From positions 1 to 64,000 of the forward strand of contig NZ_JAJNDV010000003.1 in assembly GCF_021043375.1 (NCBI RefSeq): a stretch of 64,000 bases of DNA, in the 5' to 3' direction. This DNA comes from Sphingomonas sp. IC-56 (GTDB lineage: Bacteria; Pseudomonadota; Alphaproteobacteria; Sphingomonadales; Sphingomonadaceae). Positions within the stretch are counted from its first letter, which is position 1. Every line of letters begins with the position of its first letter. Of the stretch, positions 57,222-64,000 are shown one piece after another. The notes under the pieces are model-generated. The model was given only the letters and a program-made list of their open reading frames with translations, was not told the DNA's origin and did not search any database. Made by a program: the position numbers and the translations under genes.

Positions 57222-58373
57222 ATGGCGCTTGACGCCCCAACCCTGCTGACACTCACCATGACAATTGCCGCCGCAGTGGCCGTCTATCTCGCTTCGGAGT
57301 GGCGGCTGGTGCGGGATCGAGCGCTGCTTTACTGGTGCGCCGGCTTCGCCTCGATAACCATGGGATCGGGACTGTCGCTGCTTCGGGTGCTCGGCGCATC
57401 TTTCGTTGGCATCTGGGTCGCCAACGGGTTGCTGGTCTCGGCCCATCTGTTTTTCCTGTTTGGCGTCGCCAGTTTCGCAGGCGCGCGGCTGCCGCTGCGC
57501 TGGTGCGCGGTCGCGCTGCCCTGGGCCGCGTTGCTGCTGCTGCCGGATGGGCGCATGGCCACGCTCGCCTATGGCCTGCTCAATTCCGGGCTGGTTGCGG
57601 CGCTCTGCTTCCGAGCGGCCGAGCTGCTGCGCCCGCGCGACGGTGTGGTCGACGTTGCCAGCGAGCAGCTTCGCCTCGTCCTTCTCGGCCATGGCTTGTT
57701 CTATCTGGTCAAGACGATGCTGGTTTTCGCACCGGGTGCCTTTGTCGACCCCGCGGCGTTTCGCGGACTGCTGATCCCGGCCTCCTTGCTTGAGGGGGTG
57801 ATGGTGGAGGTGCTGATCGCCCTTTCTATGACCGGCACGGTGCGCCGCCGCCGTGAAACCCAGATCGTGCAGCTTGCCGAGCGCGATCCGCTGACCGGTC
57901 TGTTCAACCGCCGCGCCTTCGATCAACGCGCTGCCGCGATGCTGGAGAGCACCAGTGCCCGCCGCCCCGCTGCGCTGCTGCTCATCGATGTCGACCGTTT
58001 CAAGCAGGTCAACGACCAGCACGGGCACGGCGCCGGCGATCGCCTGCTCGTCCTGCTCGGTGATATGCTACGAACGAGCGTGGCCGAGCATGCCCTGGCC
58101 GCGCGCTTGGGCGGCGATGAATTCGCCATCCTGCTCGGCGACACCGGCAGGGACGCAGCGGTAGCCGCCGCCGACACGCTGCGCAGCCGGTTCGCGGCAA
58201 AGACGGATATCGCGACACTCAGCATCGGTGCCGCGCTGGTGGATTGCCCCGCCACGATCAGCGACATGATCGACCGTGCGGACATCGCGCTTTACGCGGC
58301 AAAGCATGGCGGGCGCGATCGCTTGCACCTCACCCCTGCGGCCGCGCCGCAGAAGCTCCGCGCCGCGGCCTAG
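57222..58373 (+). CDS. membrane diguanylate cyclase (GGDEF)
   Basis: This 383-residue protein has an N-terminal membrane sensor of about six helices (residues 5-200; AAVAVYLASEWRLVRD, HLFFLFGVASFAG, GLLIPASLLEGVMVEVLIAL) resembling 7TM-type inputs. The C-terminal GGDEF domain has the intact GGDEF motif (near residue 297), so it can make c-di-GMP. The RxxD inhibitory site five residues upstream is absent (AEHALAARL at that place), so product inhibition is unlikely. The PilZ protein at 29.6 kb is a possible receptor. Convergent with PdeM, whose stop overlaps this stop by 4 bp. Confidence 0.9.
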   Translation: MALDAPTLLTLTMTIAAAVAVYLASEWRLVRDRALLYWCAGFASITMGSGLSLLRVLGASFVGIWVANGLLVSAHLFFLFGVASFAGARLPLRWCAVALPWAALLLLPDGRMATLAYGLLNSGLVAALCFRAAELLRPRDGVVDVASEQLRLVLLGHGLFYLVKTMLVFAPGAFVDPAAFRGLLIPASLLEGVMVEVLIALSMTGTVRRRRETQIVQLAERDPLTGLFNRRAFDQRAAAMLESTSARRPAALLLIDVDRFKQVNDQHGHGAGDRLLVLLGDMLRTSVAEHALAARLGGDEFAILLGDTGRDAAVAAADTLRSRFAAKTDIATLSIGAALVDCPATISDMIDRADIALYAAKHGGRDRLHLTPAAAPQKLRAAA

Positions 58374-59032
58374 GCGGCCACCGGAAAGCGCAGCAACCGG
58401 TCTTCCAGCGCCACCAGCGCCTGCGCTCCCGTGCCCACTGCGCGCACGATCTCGGGATGATGGGCGTCTAGCCCACCAGTCAGCGCCCCAAACGCCGGCA
58501 GGATCAGCTTGGCTTGCGTCGCCACGAAGCAGCGCCGCGCAATCAGCCGCCCGCGCACATTGACGCGCAGCTTGGGGTGGAAATGCCCCGACATCTCGGG
58601 CCGCGCATCCCGCGGGTCGGCCTCGTGCCGCAGCACCAGCCCGTCTACCACTGCCTCGTCATGGATGGTGCCGCCGCAATGATCCACCAACGCCGCATCA
58701 TGGTTGCCGGTGATCCAATGCCAGTCGAGCCGCCCGGTGAGCCCGGTCAGCACCGCCCGCGCCTGCGCCGGCAACCGCTCGCACCCGGCTGTATCGTGAA
58801 AGCTGTCGCCCAGGCACCACAGTTCGGCCGGGTTCACCCGCTCGACCAGCGCGCTCAGCGCGCTCAGCGTCGCCAGCGAATCATAGGGCGGCAGCATCTG
58901 CCCCTTGGTCGCGAACCAGCTGCCCTTCTCGAAATGCAGATCGGCGACCAGCAGCGCCCGCCGGGCCGGCCAGTACAGCGCGCCCTGCGCAAGCGCGCGA
59001 AACTCGTGGCCGGCGAACGAAAGGGGAACCAT
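58370..59032 (-). CDS. pdeM: ligase-associated DNA damage response phosphoesterase PdeM
   Basis: This 220-residue metallophosphatase of the calcineurin-like fold has LLVADLHFEKGS, LGDSFHD, ITGNHD and SGHFHPK as its metal motifs in order. The family is known as the ligase-associated nuclease that usually accompanies an Lhr-like helicase and an ATP-dependent DNA ligase. Those partners are not within this window. It would cleave phosphodiester bonds in damaged DNA. Leftward; 41 bp separate it from the M20 peptidase gene. Confidence 0.88.
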   Translation of the reverse strand: MVPLSFAGHEFRALAQGALYWPARRALLVADLHFEKGSWFATKGQMLPPYDSLATLSALSALVERVNPAELWCLGDSFHDTAGCERLPAQARAVLTGLTGRLDWHWITGNHDAALVDHCGGTIHDEAVVDGLVLRHEADPRDARPEMSGHFHPKLRVNVRGRLIARRCFVATQAKLILPAFGALTGGLDAHHPEIVRAVGTGAQALVALEDRLLRFPVAA

Positions 59033-59073
59033 GGCCCCGCCTATCCGCCCCGCCGGCCTGTTCTGTCAAGCAC

Positions 59074-60486
59074 TTAGGCGGGAACCGCCTCGCCAGCCTC
59101 CACCCGCTGCATCGCTCCCAGCTGCGCCAGGATCCGTACCCACGAGCGAATGCCCTTGTGGAAGCTCTTGAGGTCGTACTTCTCGTTGGGCGAGTGGATC
59201 TGGTCGTCGTTAAGCGCGAAGCCGACCATCACGCTGTCCATGCCCAGGATGGTCTTGATCGAATTGACCACCGGGATCGACCCGCCGCTCGCCAGCAGCG
59301 CGGACTTGCCCCATTCGGCGTCCAGCGCCGCGCGCGTCGCCGCCACCGGCGCGCTGTCGCTCGCCAAGCTGATCGCCCGCGATCCGCCGCGATCCTTGAA
59401 CTCGGCGGTGCAGTCGGCGGGCAGCCGCGCGCGAACATGCGCCTGGAACGCCGCCCACACCTGGTCCGGGTCCTGATCGCCCACCAGTCGGAAGCTCAGC
59501 TTGGCATGCGCTTCGGCCGGAATGACGGTCTTGTAGCCTTCGCCGATATAACCGCCCCACATGCCGTTGATCTCGGCGGTCGGCCGCGCCCAGCTCTGCT
59601 CCAGCGCGCCATATCCCTTCTCGCCCGCTGGCTCGCTCAAGCCCACATCGCCCAGGAACTGCGCGGCATCGAAGCCCAGTGCGTCCCAGCTTGCCTGCAC
59701 ATCGGCACTGAGTTCGGGCACGCCGTCATAGAAGCCCTCCAGCGTGACGTGCCCATCAGCATCCTTCATCTCGGCGAGAATGGTAGAGAGCAGCTGCAAC
59801 GGATTGCGCGCCGGCCCGCCATACAGCCCGGAGTGCAAGTCGCGGCTCGGCCCGCGCACCGTCACCTGGCCACCCGCCATGCCGCGCAGCCCGATGGTCA
59901 GCCCCGGCGTCTGCGTATCCCACATCGACGTGTCGCAGATCAGCGCGAAATCGGCCTTCAGCTCTTCCGCCGCGACATGCAGGAACGGCTCCAGGCTTTC
60001 CGAACCCGATTCCTCCTCCCCTTCGAACAGAATCGTTACGCGGCACGGCAGCTTGCCCGTGGTCTCCTTCCACGCGCGGCAAGCCTCGATAAAGGTGCGC
60101 AGCTGGCCCTTGTCGTCCGACGCGCCACGTCCGACGATCATCTTCGACCCGTCGGCACGCGTTTCCAGCGCGGGGTCGAACGGATCGCGCCGCCACAGCT
60201 CAATCGGGTCGACCGGCTGCACGTCATAATGGCCATAGAACAGCACATGCGGCCCATCACCGTCATGATGCGCCACCACCATCGGATGCCCCGGCGTCGG
60301 CGCCACCCGCGCGGCGAAGCCCAACCCGGTCAGTTCATCGGACAGCAGTTGCGCGGCCGTCTGGCAATGCGCGGCATAGGCAGGGTCGGTCGAGATCGAC
60401 TGCACGCGCATCAGCGCGAACAGGCGGTCGAGCGACTCGTCGAGGTGATTGTCGACAAATTCGAGCGGCTTGGCGGTATCGGTCAT
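59074..60486 (-). CDS. M20-family metallopeptidase (dipeptidase)
   Basis: This is a 470-residue zinc peptidase. Metal ligands are seen in YGHYDVQPV, GRGASDDKG, the catalytic Glu pair in FEGEEESGSE, and ICDTSMWD. A lid/dimerisation domain of about 110 residues sits in the middle (RGMAGGQVTVRGPSRDLHSG), and IHSPNEKYDLKSFHKGIRS ends the protein, as in the dipeptidase PepV/CNDP-like subgroup. It probably degrades dipeptides in the cytosol. Leftward with pdeM downstream. Confidence 0.92.
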   Translation of the reverse strand: MTDTAKPLEFVDNHLDESLDRLFALMRVQSISTDPAYAAHCQTAAQLLSDELTGLGFAARVAPTPGHPMVVAHHDGDGPHVLFYGHYDVQPVDPIELWRRDPFDPALETRADGSKMIVGRGASDDKGQLRTFIEACRAWKETTGKLPCRVTILFEGEEESGSESLEPFLHVAAEELKADFALICDTSMWDTQTPGLTIGLRGMAGGQVTVRGPSRDLHSGLYGGPARNPLQLLSTILAEMKDADGHVTLEGFYDGVPELSADVQASWDALGFDAAQFLGDVGLSEPAGEKGYGALEQSWARPTAEINGMWGGYIGEGYKTVIPAEAHAKLSFRLVGDQDPDQVWAAFQAHVRARLPADCTAEFKDRGGSRAISLASDSAPVAATRAALDAEWGKSALLASGGSIPVVNSIKTILGMDSVMVGFALNDDQIHSPNEKYDLKSFHKGIRSWVRILAQLGAMQRVEAGEAVPA

Positions 60487-60559
60487 GCGCCTCCGCTACG
60501 CCTCACGCGCTTGGGTAGCAAGCGAGGCCCTCGACACGGCTGAAGCTTTAGAAAAGCAG

Positions 60560-60657
60560 CTCCCCGGCGAAGGCCAGGGCCCAGCTTCGGGATGCTTTCG
60601 GCGGCATCCCGCCCGCGCGACAATGTGGCAGCTGGGCCCCGGCCTGCGCCGGGGAAC
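60560..60657. repeat. paired inverted repeat (family B) with inner hairpin
   Basis: Arms at 60560-60586 (CTCCCCGGCGAAGGCCAGGG then CCCAGCT) and 60630-60657 match the 22.6 kb pair. An inner hairpin GGGATGC/GCATCCC (about 60590-60610) lies between them. Confidence 0.8.
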
Positions 60658-60675
60658 AAGCTGGTACGGTTCAGG

Positions 60676-61212
60676 TCATCCTTTGGCCGCCGCCCTCACC
60701 GCCAGCCACCGCGCCCGCTCCTCCTGCGCATCCGCCAAGGCGCGATGCGCAGGCGCCACGCCCGCCTCACGCACCTCGCACAGCGCCACCAGGTTCGCCG
60801 CTTCCTCTTCCAGCCGATCTTCCGCAACCCGCCCCCGCAGCCCGGCCCGCGCGGTCTCCCGCAACGCCGCGTCGCTGTCCCGCAGCCTCAGGCTGTGCCG
60901 CGGCAGCCCAGCCGCACGCAGCAGCGTACTCAGCCACTTGCCGTCCCAGGAAGGCGCGCTTGCAAGCAGGTCGTGGCCGCTCAGCACTTCGATCATCCGC
61001 TGCGCGACCGCGTCATGCGGCGTACCCTCGCGCTCCAGTTCGATCCGCGGGATGTGGTGGATCGCTTCGGCCGCCGGATCCCAATCGGTCCAGTCCGGCG
61101 CCGGCCGGATCAGATGCGCCTCGGACGTTCCATCCTCGAACACCCAGCCAACCTCGATCGGATAGCTTTGCTTGGACAAGGACGACGCTTCGAAGTCGAG
61201 AAACACCAGCAT
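60676..61212 (-). CDS. DEDDh-type exonuclease domain protein
   Basis: This 178-residue protein has the pattern of a DEDDh 3'-5' exonuclease: Asp-Glu in VFLDFEASSL, a third acidic residue in ASAPSWDGKWL, and the HxxxxD motif in AHRALADAQEE. The core is short, about the size of oligoribonuclease-like or DnaQ-type domains. Polymerase partner and substrate are unknown. The start at 61212 (MLVFLDFE) is chosen because the frame upstream to 61323 covers the MBL gene stop and looks non-coding. It lies 64 bp after the MBL hydrolase gene. Confidence 0.78.
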   Translation of the reverse strand: MLVFLDFEASSLSKQSYPIEVGWVFEDGTSEAHLIRPAPDWTDWDPAAEAIHHIPRIELEREGTPHDAVAQRMIEVLSGHDLLASAPSWDGKWLSTLLRAAGLPRHSLRLRDSDAALRETARAGLRGRVAEDRLEEEAANLVALCEVREAGVAPAHRALADAQEERARWLAVRAAAKG

Positions 61213-61276
61213 ATCGAGGGGAACGTGCAGGGAGCGATCGGGTGCCGCACCGATCCTCCCCGACATAGGGGAGGAG

Positions 61277-62128
61277 TTACAACAGCTTCCCCGCCGCCGC
61301 GCGCTCGAACTCCACCGGATCATGCGCGCACAGCACTTTCACCTCGTCCGCACACTCCACGGACAGCCGCCGCACCCGCTCCTGGTTGCGCAGCCGCTGT
61401 TCGCGCGAGACTTCCATCAAGGTCTGGTAGCCACGCAGCCCGGGCGTACAGTGCCGCGTCGCCTGCCGCATCTCACCGCGATAGAAGTACGCGTCGCCGG
61501 CATGGAGCAGCCAGCCGTCGCGCCCGCGGTCGATCGCGATGCCGGCATGGCCCCAGGTATGTCCCGGCAGCGGCACCATCAGGATCTCGGGGGGCAATCC
61601 TTCCAGCCCACGCACCGCATCGAAGCCGAACCACGGCTCGCCGGTGCTCGCATAGCGCCGCCAGTTCTGCACTTCGTCGAACTGCGCCGGGCGATAGCGG
61701 TTGCGCGGGACGAAGCCGGTGCGCGGCCCCGTCGCAGCGATGAACTCCCGTTCCATCACATGCACCGTCGCGAACGGAAAATCCTCCAGCCCACCGGCAT
61801 GGTCGAAGTCGAGATGGGTCAGCACGATGTGCCGCACGTCCTGCGCAGTGAAGCCCAGCGCCTGGATCTGGCGGATCGCCGTGTCTTCCTCGCGCAGCTT
61901 GATGTTCAGCATCGTCCGCATCGTCCGCGTGATCCGCGCGGGATCGCGGTGCGGATGGTCGACGTCGCGCAGCCCATAGCCGGTGTCGATCAGCACCAGC
62001 CCGTGCGCGTCGGTCTCGATCAGCAGGCAATGGCACACCAGATGCCCGGTCAGCCCGACGCTGCGCCCGTCGAACAGCGCGCCGCCCAGCGGGCAATCGG
62101 TCCCGCAATTGAGATGATGGATACGCAA
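61277..62128 (-). CDS. metallo-beta-lactamase-fold hydrolase (lactonase-like)
   Basis: This 283-residue protein has the metal-binding HxHxDH motif, seen here as LTHLDFDHAGG near residue 110. LPGHTWGHAGI supplies the second His and LLHAGDAYFY the bridging Asp. Such a layout is found in AHL lactonases and other small-molecule hydrolases. The TTG at 62128, preceded by GGGAGAGG with a 5-nt gap, is the best start; a longer TTG frame to 62158 has no ribosome-binding site. Quorum-signal degradation is a possibility only. Followed by the DEDDh gene. Confidence 0.83.
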   Translation of the reverse strand: MRIHHLNCGTDCPLGGALFDGRSVGLTGHLVCHCLLIETDAHGLVLIDTGYGLRDVDHPHRDPARITRTMRTMLNIKLREEDTAIRQIQALGFTAQDVRHIVLTHLDFDHAGGLEDFPFATVHVMEREFIAATGPRTGFVPRNRYRPAQFDEVQNWRRYASTGEPWFGFDAVRGLEGLPPEILMVPLPGHTWGHAGIAIDRGRDGWLLHAGDAYFYRGEMRQATRHCTPGLRGYQTLMEVSREQRLRNQERVRRLSVECADEVKVLCAHDPVEFERAAAGKLL

Positions 62129-62197
62129 GGCCGCCTCTCCCTTTGGTTCGTCCGGCAAACGAAGCGAAGGGGAAGCGGTTCAGTGCGCTAACGCAGA

Positions 62198-62944
62198 TCA
62201 GCCTTCGCGGTGCACCGCGAAGCCGGCGAACGCCTGGTTCACCGGCATCAGCTCCAGGGTGTTGATGTTGAGATGCGCGGGCTGCTGCGCCACCCACAGG
62301 ATCGTCTTGGCGATGTCTTCGGCCGTCATCGGGTTCACCCCGCCATACAGCTTGTCCGACGCTTCCTGGCTGCCGGTGCGCACCAGGGTGAACTCGGTTT
62401 TCACCATCCCCGGCTCGATCGACGTTACGCGCACGCCCGTGCCCAGCAGGTCGGACCGCAGGTTCAGGCTGAACTGGCGCACGAACGCCTTGGTCGCGCC
62501 GTACACATTGCCGCCGGCATAGGGATAGCTGGCTGCCACCGACGACAGGTTGATGATCCCGCCCTTGCGCGCGATCAGCTGGGGCAGCAGCTTGTGGGTG
62601 ATCGCCACCAGCGCGGTCACATTGGTGTCGATCATCGTCTGCCAGTTGGCGAGCTTGGCGTCCTGCGCCGCCTCGGTTCCCAGCGCCAGGCCGGCATTGT
62701 TGACCAGCAGGTCGATGTCACGAAACCCCTCGGGCAAGGATGCCAGCGCTTCGTCCAGCGCCGCCTCGTCACGCACGTCGAAGGCGAGCGGGTGGATGCG
62801 GTTCTCGCTCATGATCGTGGTCAGGGACTCGAGCCGGTCCTTGCGGCGTCCGGTGGCGATCACATGCCAACCTGCCGCGACAAAGGCGCGGACGGTTGCC
62901 GCGCCGATGCCGGCGGTCGCGCCGGTGACTAGAACGGTTGGCAT
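62198..62944 (-). CDS. short-chain dehydrogenase/reductase
   Basis: This 248-residue NAD(P)-dependent oxidoreductase has the cofactor motif TGATAGIGAAT near 8-18, DLLVNNAGLALG, catalytic Ser in INLSSVAASYPY and the YxxxK pair in VYGATKAFVRQF. The C-terminal motif EPGMVKTEF is standard. It resembles YdfG, the NADP-dependent 3-hydroxy acid/serine dehydrogenase. CAGGAG lies before the ATG at 62944. Independent transcription is likely. Confidence 0.9.
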   Translation of the reverse strand: MPTVLVTGATAGIGAATVRAFVAAGWHVIATGRRKDRLESLTTIMSENRIHPLAFDVRDEAALDEALASLPEGFRDIDLLVNNAGLALGTEAAQDAKLANWQTMIDTNVTALVAITHKLLPQLIARKGGIINLSSVAASYPYAGGNVYGATKAFVRQFSLNLRSDLLGTGVRVTSIEPGMVKTEFTLVRTGSQEASDKLYGGVNPMTAEDIAKTILWVAQQPAHLNINTLELMPVNQAFAGFAVHREG

Positions 62945-63003
62945 GCGGAAACTCCTGCGCGGGGTGGATATGGCCGCCCTATGTGGACCCGCCCCGCGCA
63001 TCG

Positions 63004-64000
63004 TCAATGCGGCACCACGCCCATTTCGACGCCGGTCTTGTCGTGCAGCGCGAAGCGGTCGACCAGGTCGCGGCTCGCCTGGTTATAGCCGACCACTTCG
63101 ACTTCGCGCCCCTCGCGGCGGAGGCGGGCCACTATCTTGTCGACGCTGAAAACGGCGGAGATATCCCAGAAGTGCGCGGCCGACACGTCGATCACGATGC
63201 GCGTTGCGATTTCAACACTTTGAAAAGACTGGGTAAAGCGATCCACCGAGGCGAAGAAGAGCTGGCCGGTCACCGTATAGGTCGCGGTAAGGCCGTCTTC
63301 GGAGACGCGGCGCTCGACAGCGAACATCCGCCGCACCTTGCCGGCAAAGAAGATGCCCGACAGCAGCACGCCGGCCAGCACGCCCTGCGCCAGGTCGCGG
63401 GTGGCGACCACCACGGCCACGGTCACCAGCATCACCACCGAGGATGTCGGCGGGTGGCGGCGCAGGTTCGGAATCGAGTTCCAGCTGAACGTGCCGATCG
63501 ACACCATGATCATCACCGCCACCAGCGCGGGCATCGGGATCTGCCCGACCCAGGGGCCGAGCACCGCCAGCAGGAACATCAGGAACGCGCCGGCGGTGAA
63601 GGTCGACAGGCGCGCGCGACCGCCCGAGGTCACGTTGATGACCGACTGGCCGATCATCGCACAGCCACCCATGCCGCCGGCCAGCGCCGCGACCATGTTG
63701 GCCCCGCCCTGCCCCATGCACTCGCGGCGCTTGTCGCTGTCGGTATCGGTCATGTCGTCGACGATCTGCGCGGTCAGCAGCGATTCCAGCAGGCCCACCG
63801 CCGCCATGGTAAGCGAGTAGGGAAGGATGATCCGCAGCGTCTCCCAAGCCAGCGGCACGTTCGGCAGCGCGAAGCTGGGGAGCCCTTCAGGCAGCTGGCC
63901 CATGTCGCTGACCGTTCGCACCGGCAGGCCCATAAAGATGCTGATCGCCGCCAGCACCAGAATGGCCACCAGCGGCGAGGGTACCGCCCGGGTCAGACGC
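63004..64000 (-). CDS. SulP-family anion transporter, 5' end cut by window edge
   Basis: At least 332 residues are seen, running off the right edge with the frame open (upstream residues RLTRAVPSPLVAILV). Several helices are visible, including the conserved loop AGGMGGCAMIGQSVINVTSG and FLMFLLAVLGPWVGQIP. The C-terminal STAS domain (about the last 110 residues) has VTGQLFFASVDRFTQSF and IVIDVSAAHFWDISAV. SulP proteins move sulfate, bicarbonate or other anions; the class with this loop is close to bicarbonate/sodium SbtA-independent BicA-like members, but specificity is not decided. Confidence 0.9.
   Translation of the reverse strand, partial: RLTRAVPSPLVAILVLAAISIFMGLPVRTVSDMGQLPEGLPSFALPNVPLAWETLRIILPYSLTMAAVGLLESLLTAQIVDDMTDTDSDKRRECMGQGGANMVAALAGGMGGCAMIGQSVINVTSGGRARLSTFTAGAFLMFLLAVLGPWVGQIPMPALVAVMIMVSIGTFSWNSIPNLRRHPPTSSVVMLVTVAVVVATRDLAQGVLAGVLLSGIFFAGKVRRMFAVERRVSEDGLTATYTVTGQLFFASVDRFTQSFQSVEIATRIVIDVSAAHFWDISAVFSVDKIVARLRREGREVEVVGYNQASRDLVDRFALHDKTGVEMGVVPH

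Overview
The window looks like chromosomal DNA of an alphaproteobacterium of the Sphingomonas type. GC is high throughout. Several genes are typical of that class: a single-helix aa3 oxidase subunit IV, a cytochrome bc1 assembly chaperone of the UQCC/CBP3 type, a DUF177 protein, an Alph_Pro_TM protein beside a TauE/SafE permease, a mitochondrial SUV3-like helicase, CarD, PntA split into two genes, and HWE-type histidine kinases. There is no CRISPR array, no complete prophage and no recognised insertion sequence. One tRNA gene (Val, TAC) is present. Identifications come from reading motifs and were not checked by database search.

Layout. 0.2-2.7 kb: a leftward terminase small/large pair of the gene-transfer-agent or phage type, followed by a spermidine-synthase-fold protein. 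3.1-14.5 kb: a dense signalling island with an HWE kinase and its overlapping single-domain response regulator, CheB, a CheR-PAS protein, a second HWE kinase, a Crp/Fnr regulator, a CHASE3 hybrid kinase with Hpt domain, and two tandem single-domain regulators. The CheB, CheR and HWE modules, often fused in one protein, are separate genes here. 14.6-31.3 kb: accessory and housekeeping genes, namely a DapF homologue, a GST, a large DUF2339 membrane protein, an MCP, an SMR exporter, an aldo/keto reductase, an MDR oxidoreductase, DUF1206, an ABC-2 transporter, PilZ, DUF6456 and an XRE/S24-like regulator.

31.3-40 kb: tRNA-Val, a winged-helix protein, the leftward operon cox subunit IV - pntA1 - (DUF559 element) - PH-like protein - pntA2 - pntB, then an AAA+ response regulator and folP. 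40-50 kb: prfC, DUF177 plus the bc1 chaperone, bamE, an RcnB-like protein, a glycosyltransferase/outer-membrane pair resembling a short NfrB/NfrA system, TauE/SafE plus TIGR02186, and a HerA-like ATPase. 50-64 kb: an M23 peptidase, a run of SUV3-like helicase - S4 protein - ferredoxin - CarD, a GIN-domain lipoprotein, a diguanylate cyclase, PdeM, an M20 peptidase, a DEDDh exonuclease, an MBL hydrolase, an SDR and a SulP transporter cut by the window edge.

The most unusual signal is the dispersed palindromic DNA. At least five families of paired inverted repeats occur between genes. One pair, about 58 bp per arm, forms near-exact inverted ends around a DUF559 nuclease-like gene placed inside the transhydrogenase operon, and it seems to supply the ribosome-binding site of the next gene. 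Another palindrome lies in frame inside the SUV3-like helicase.
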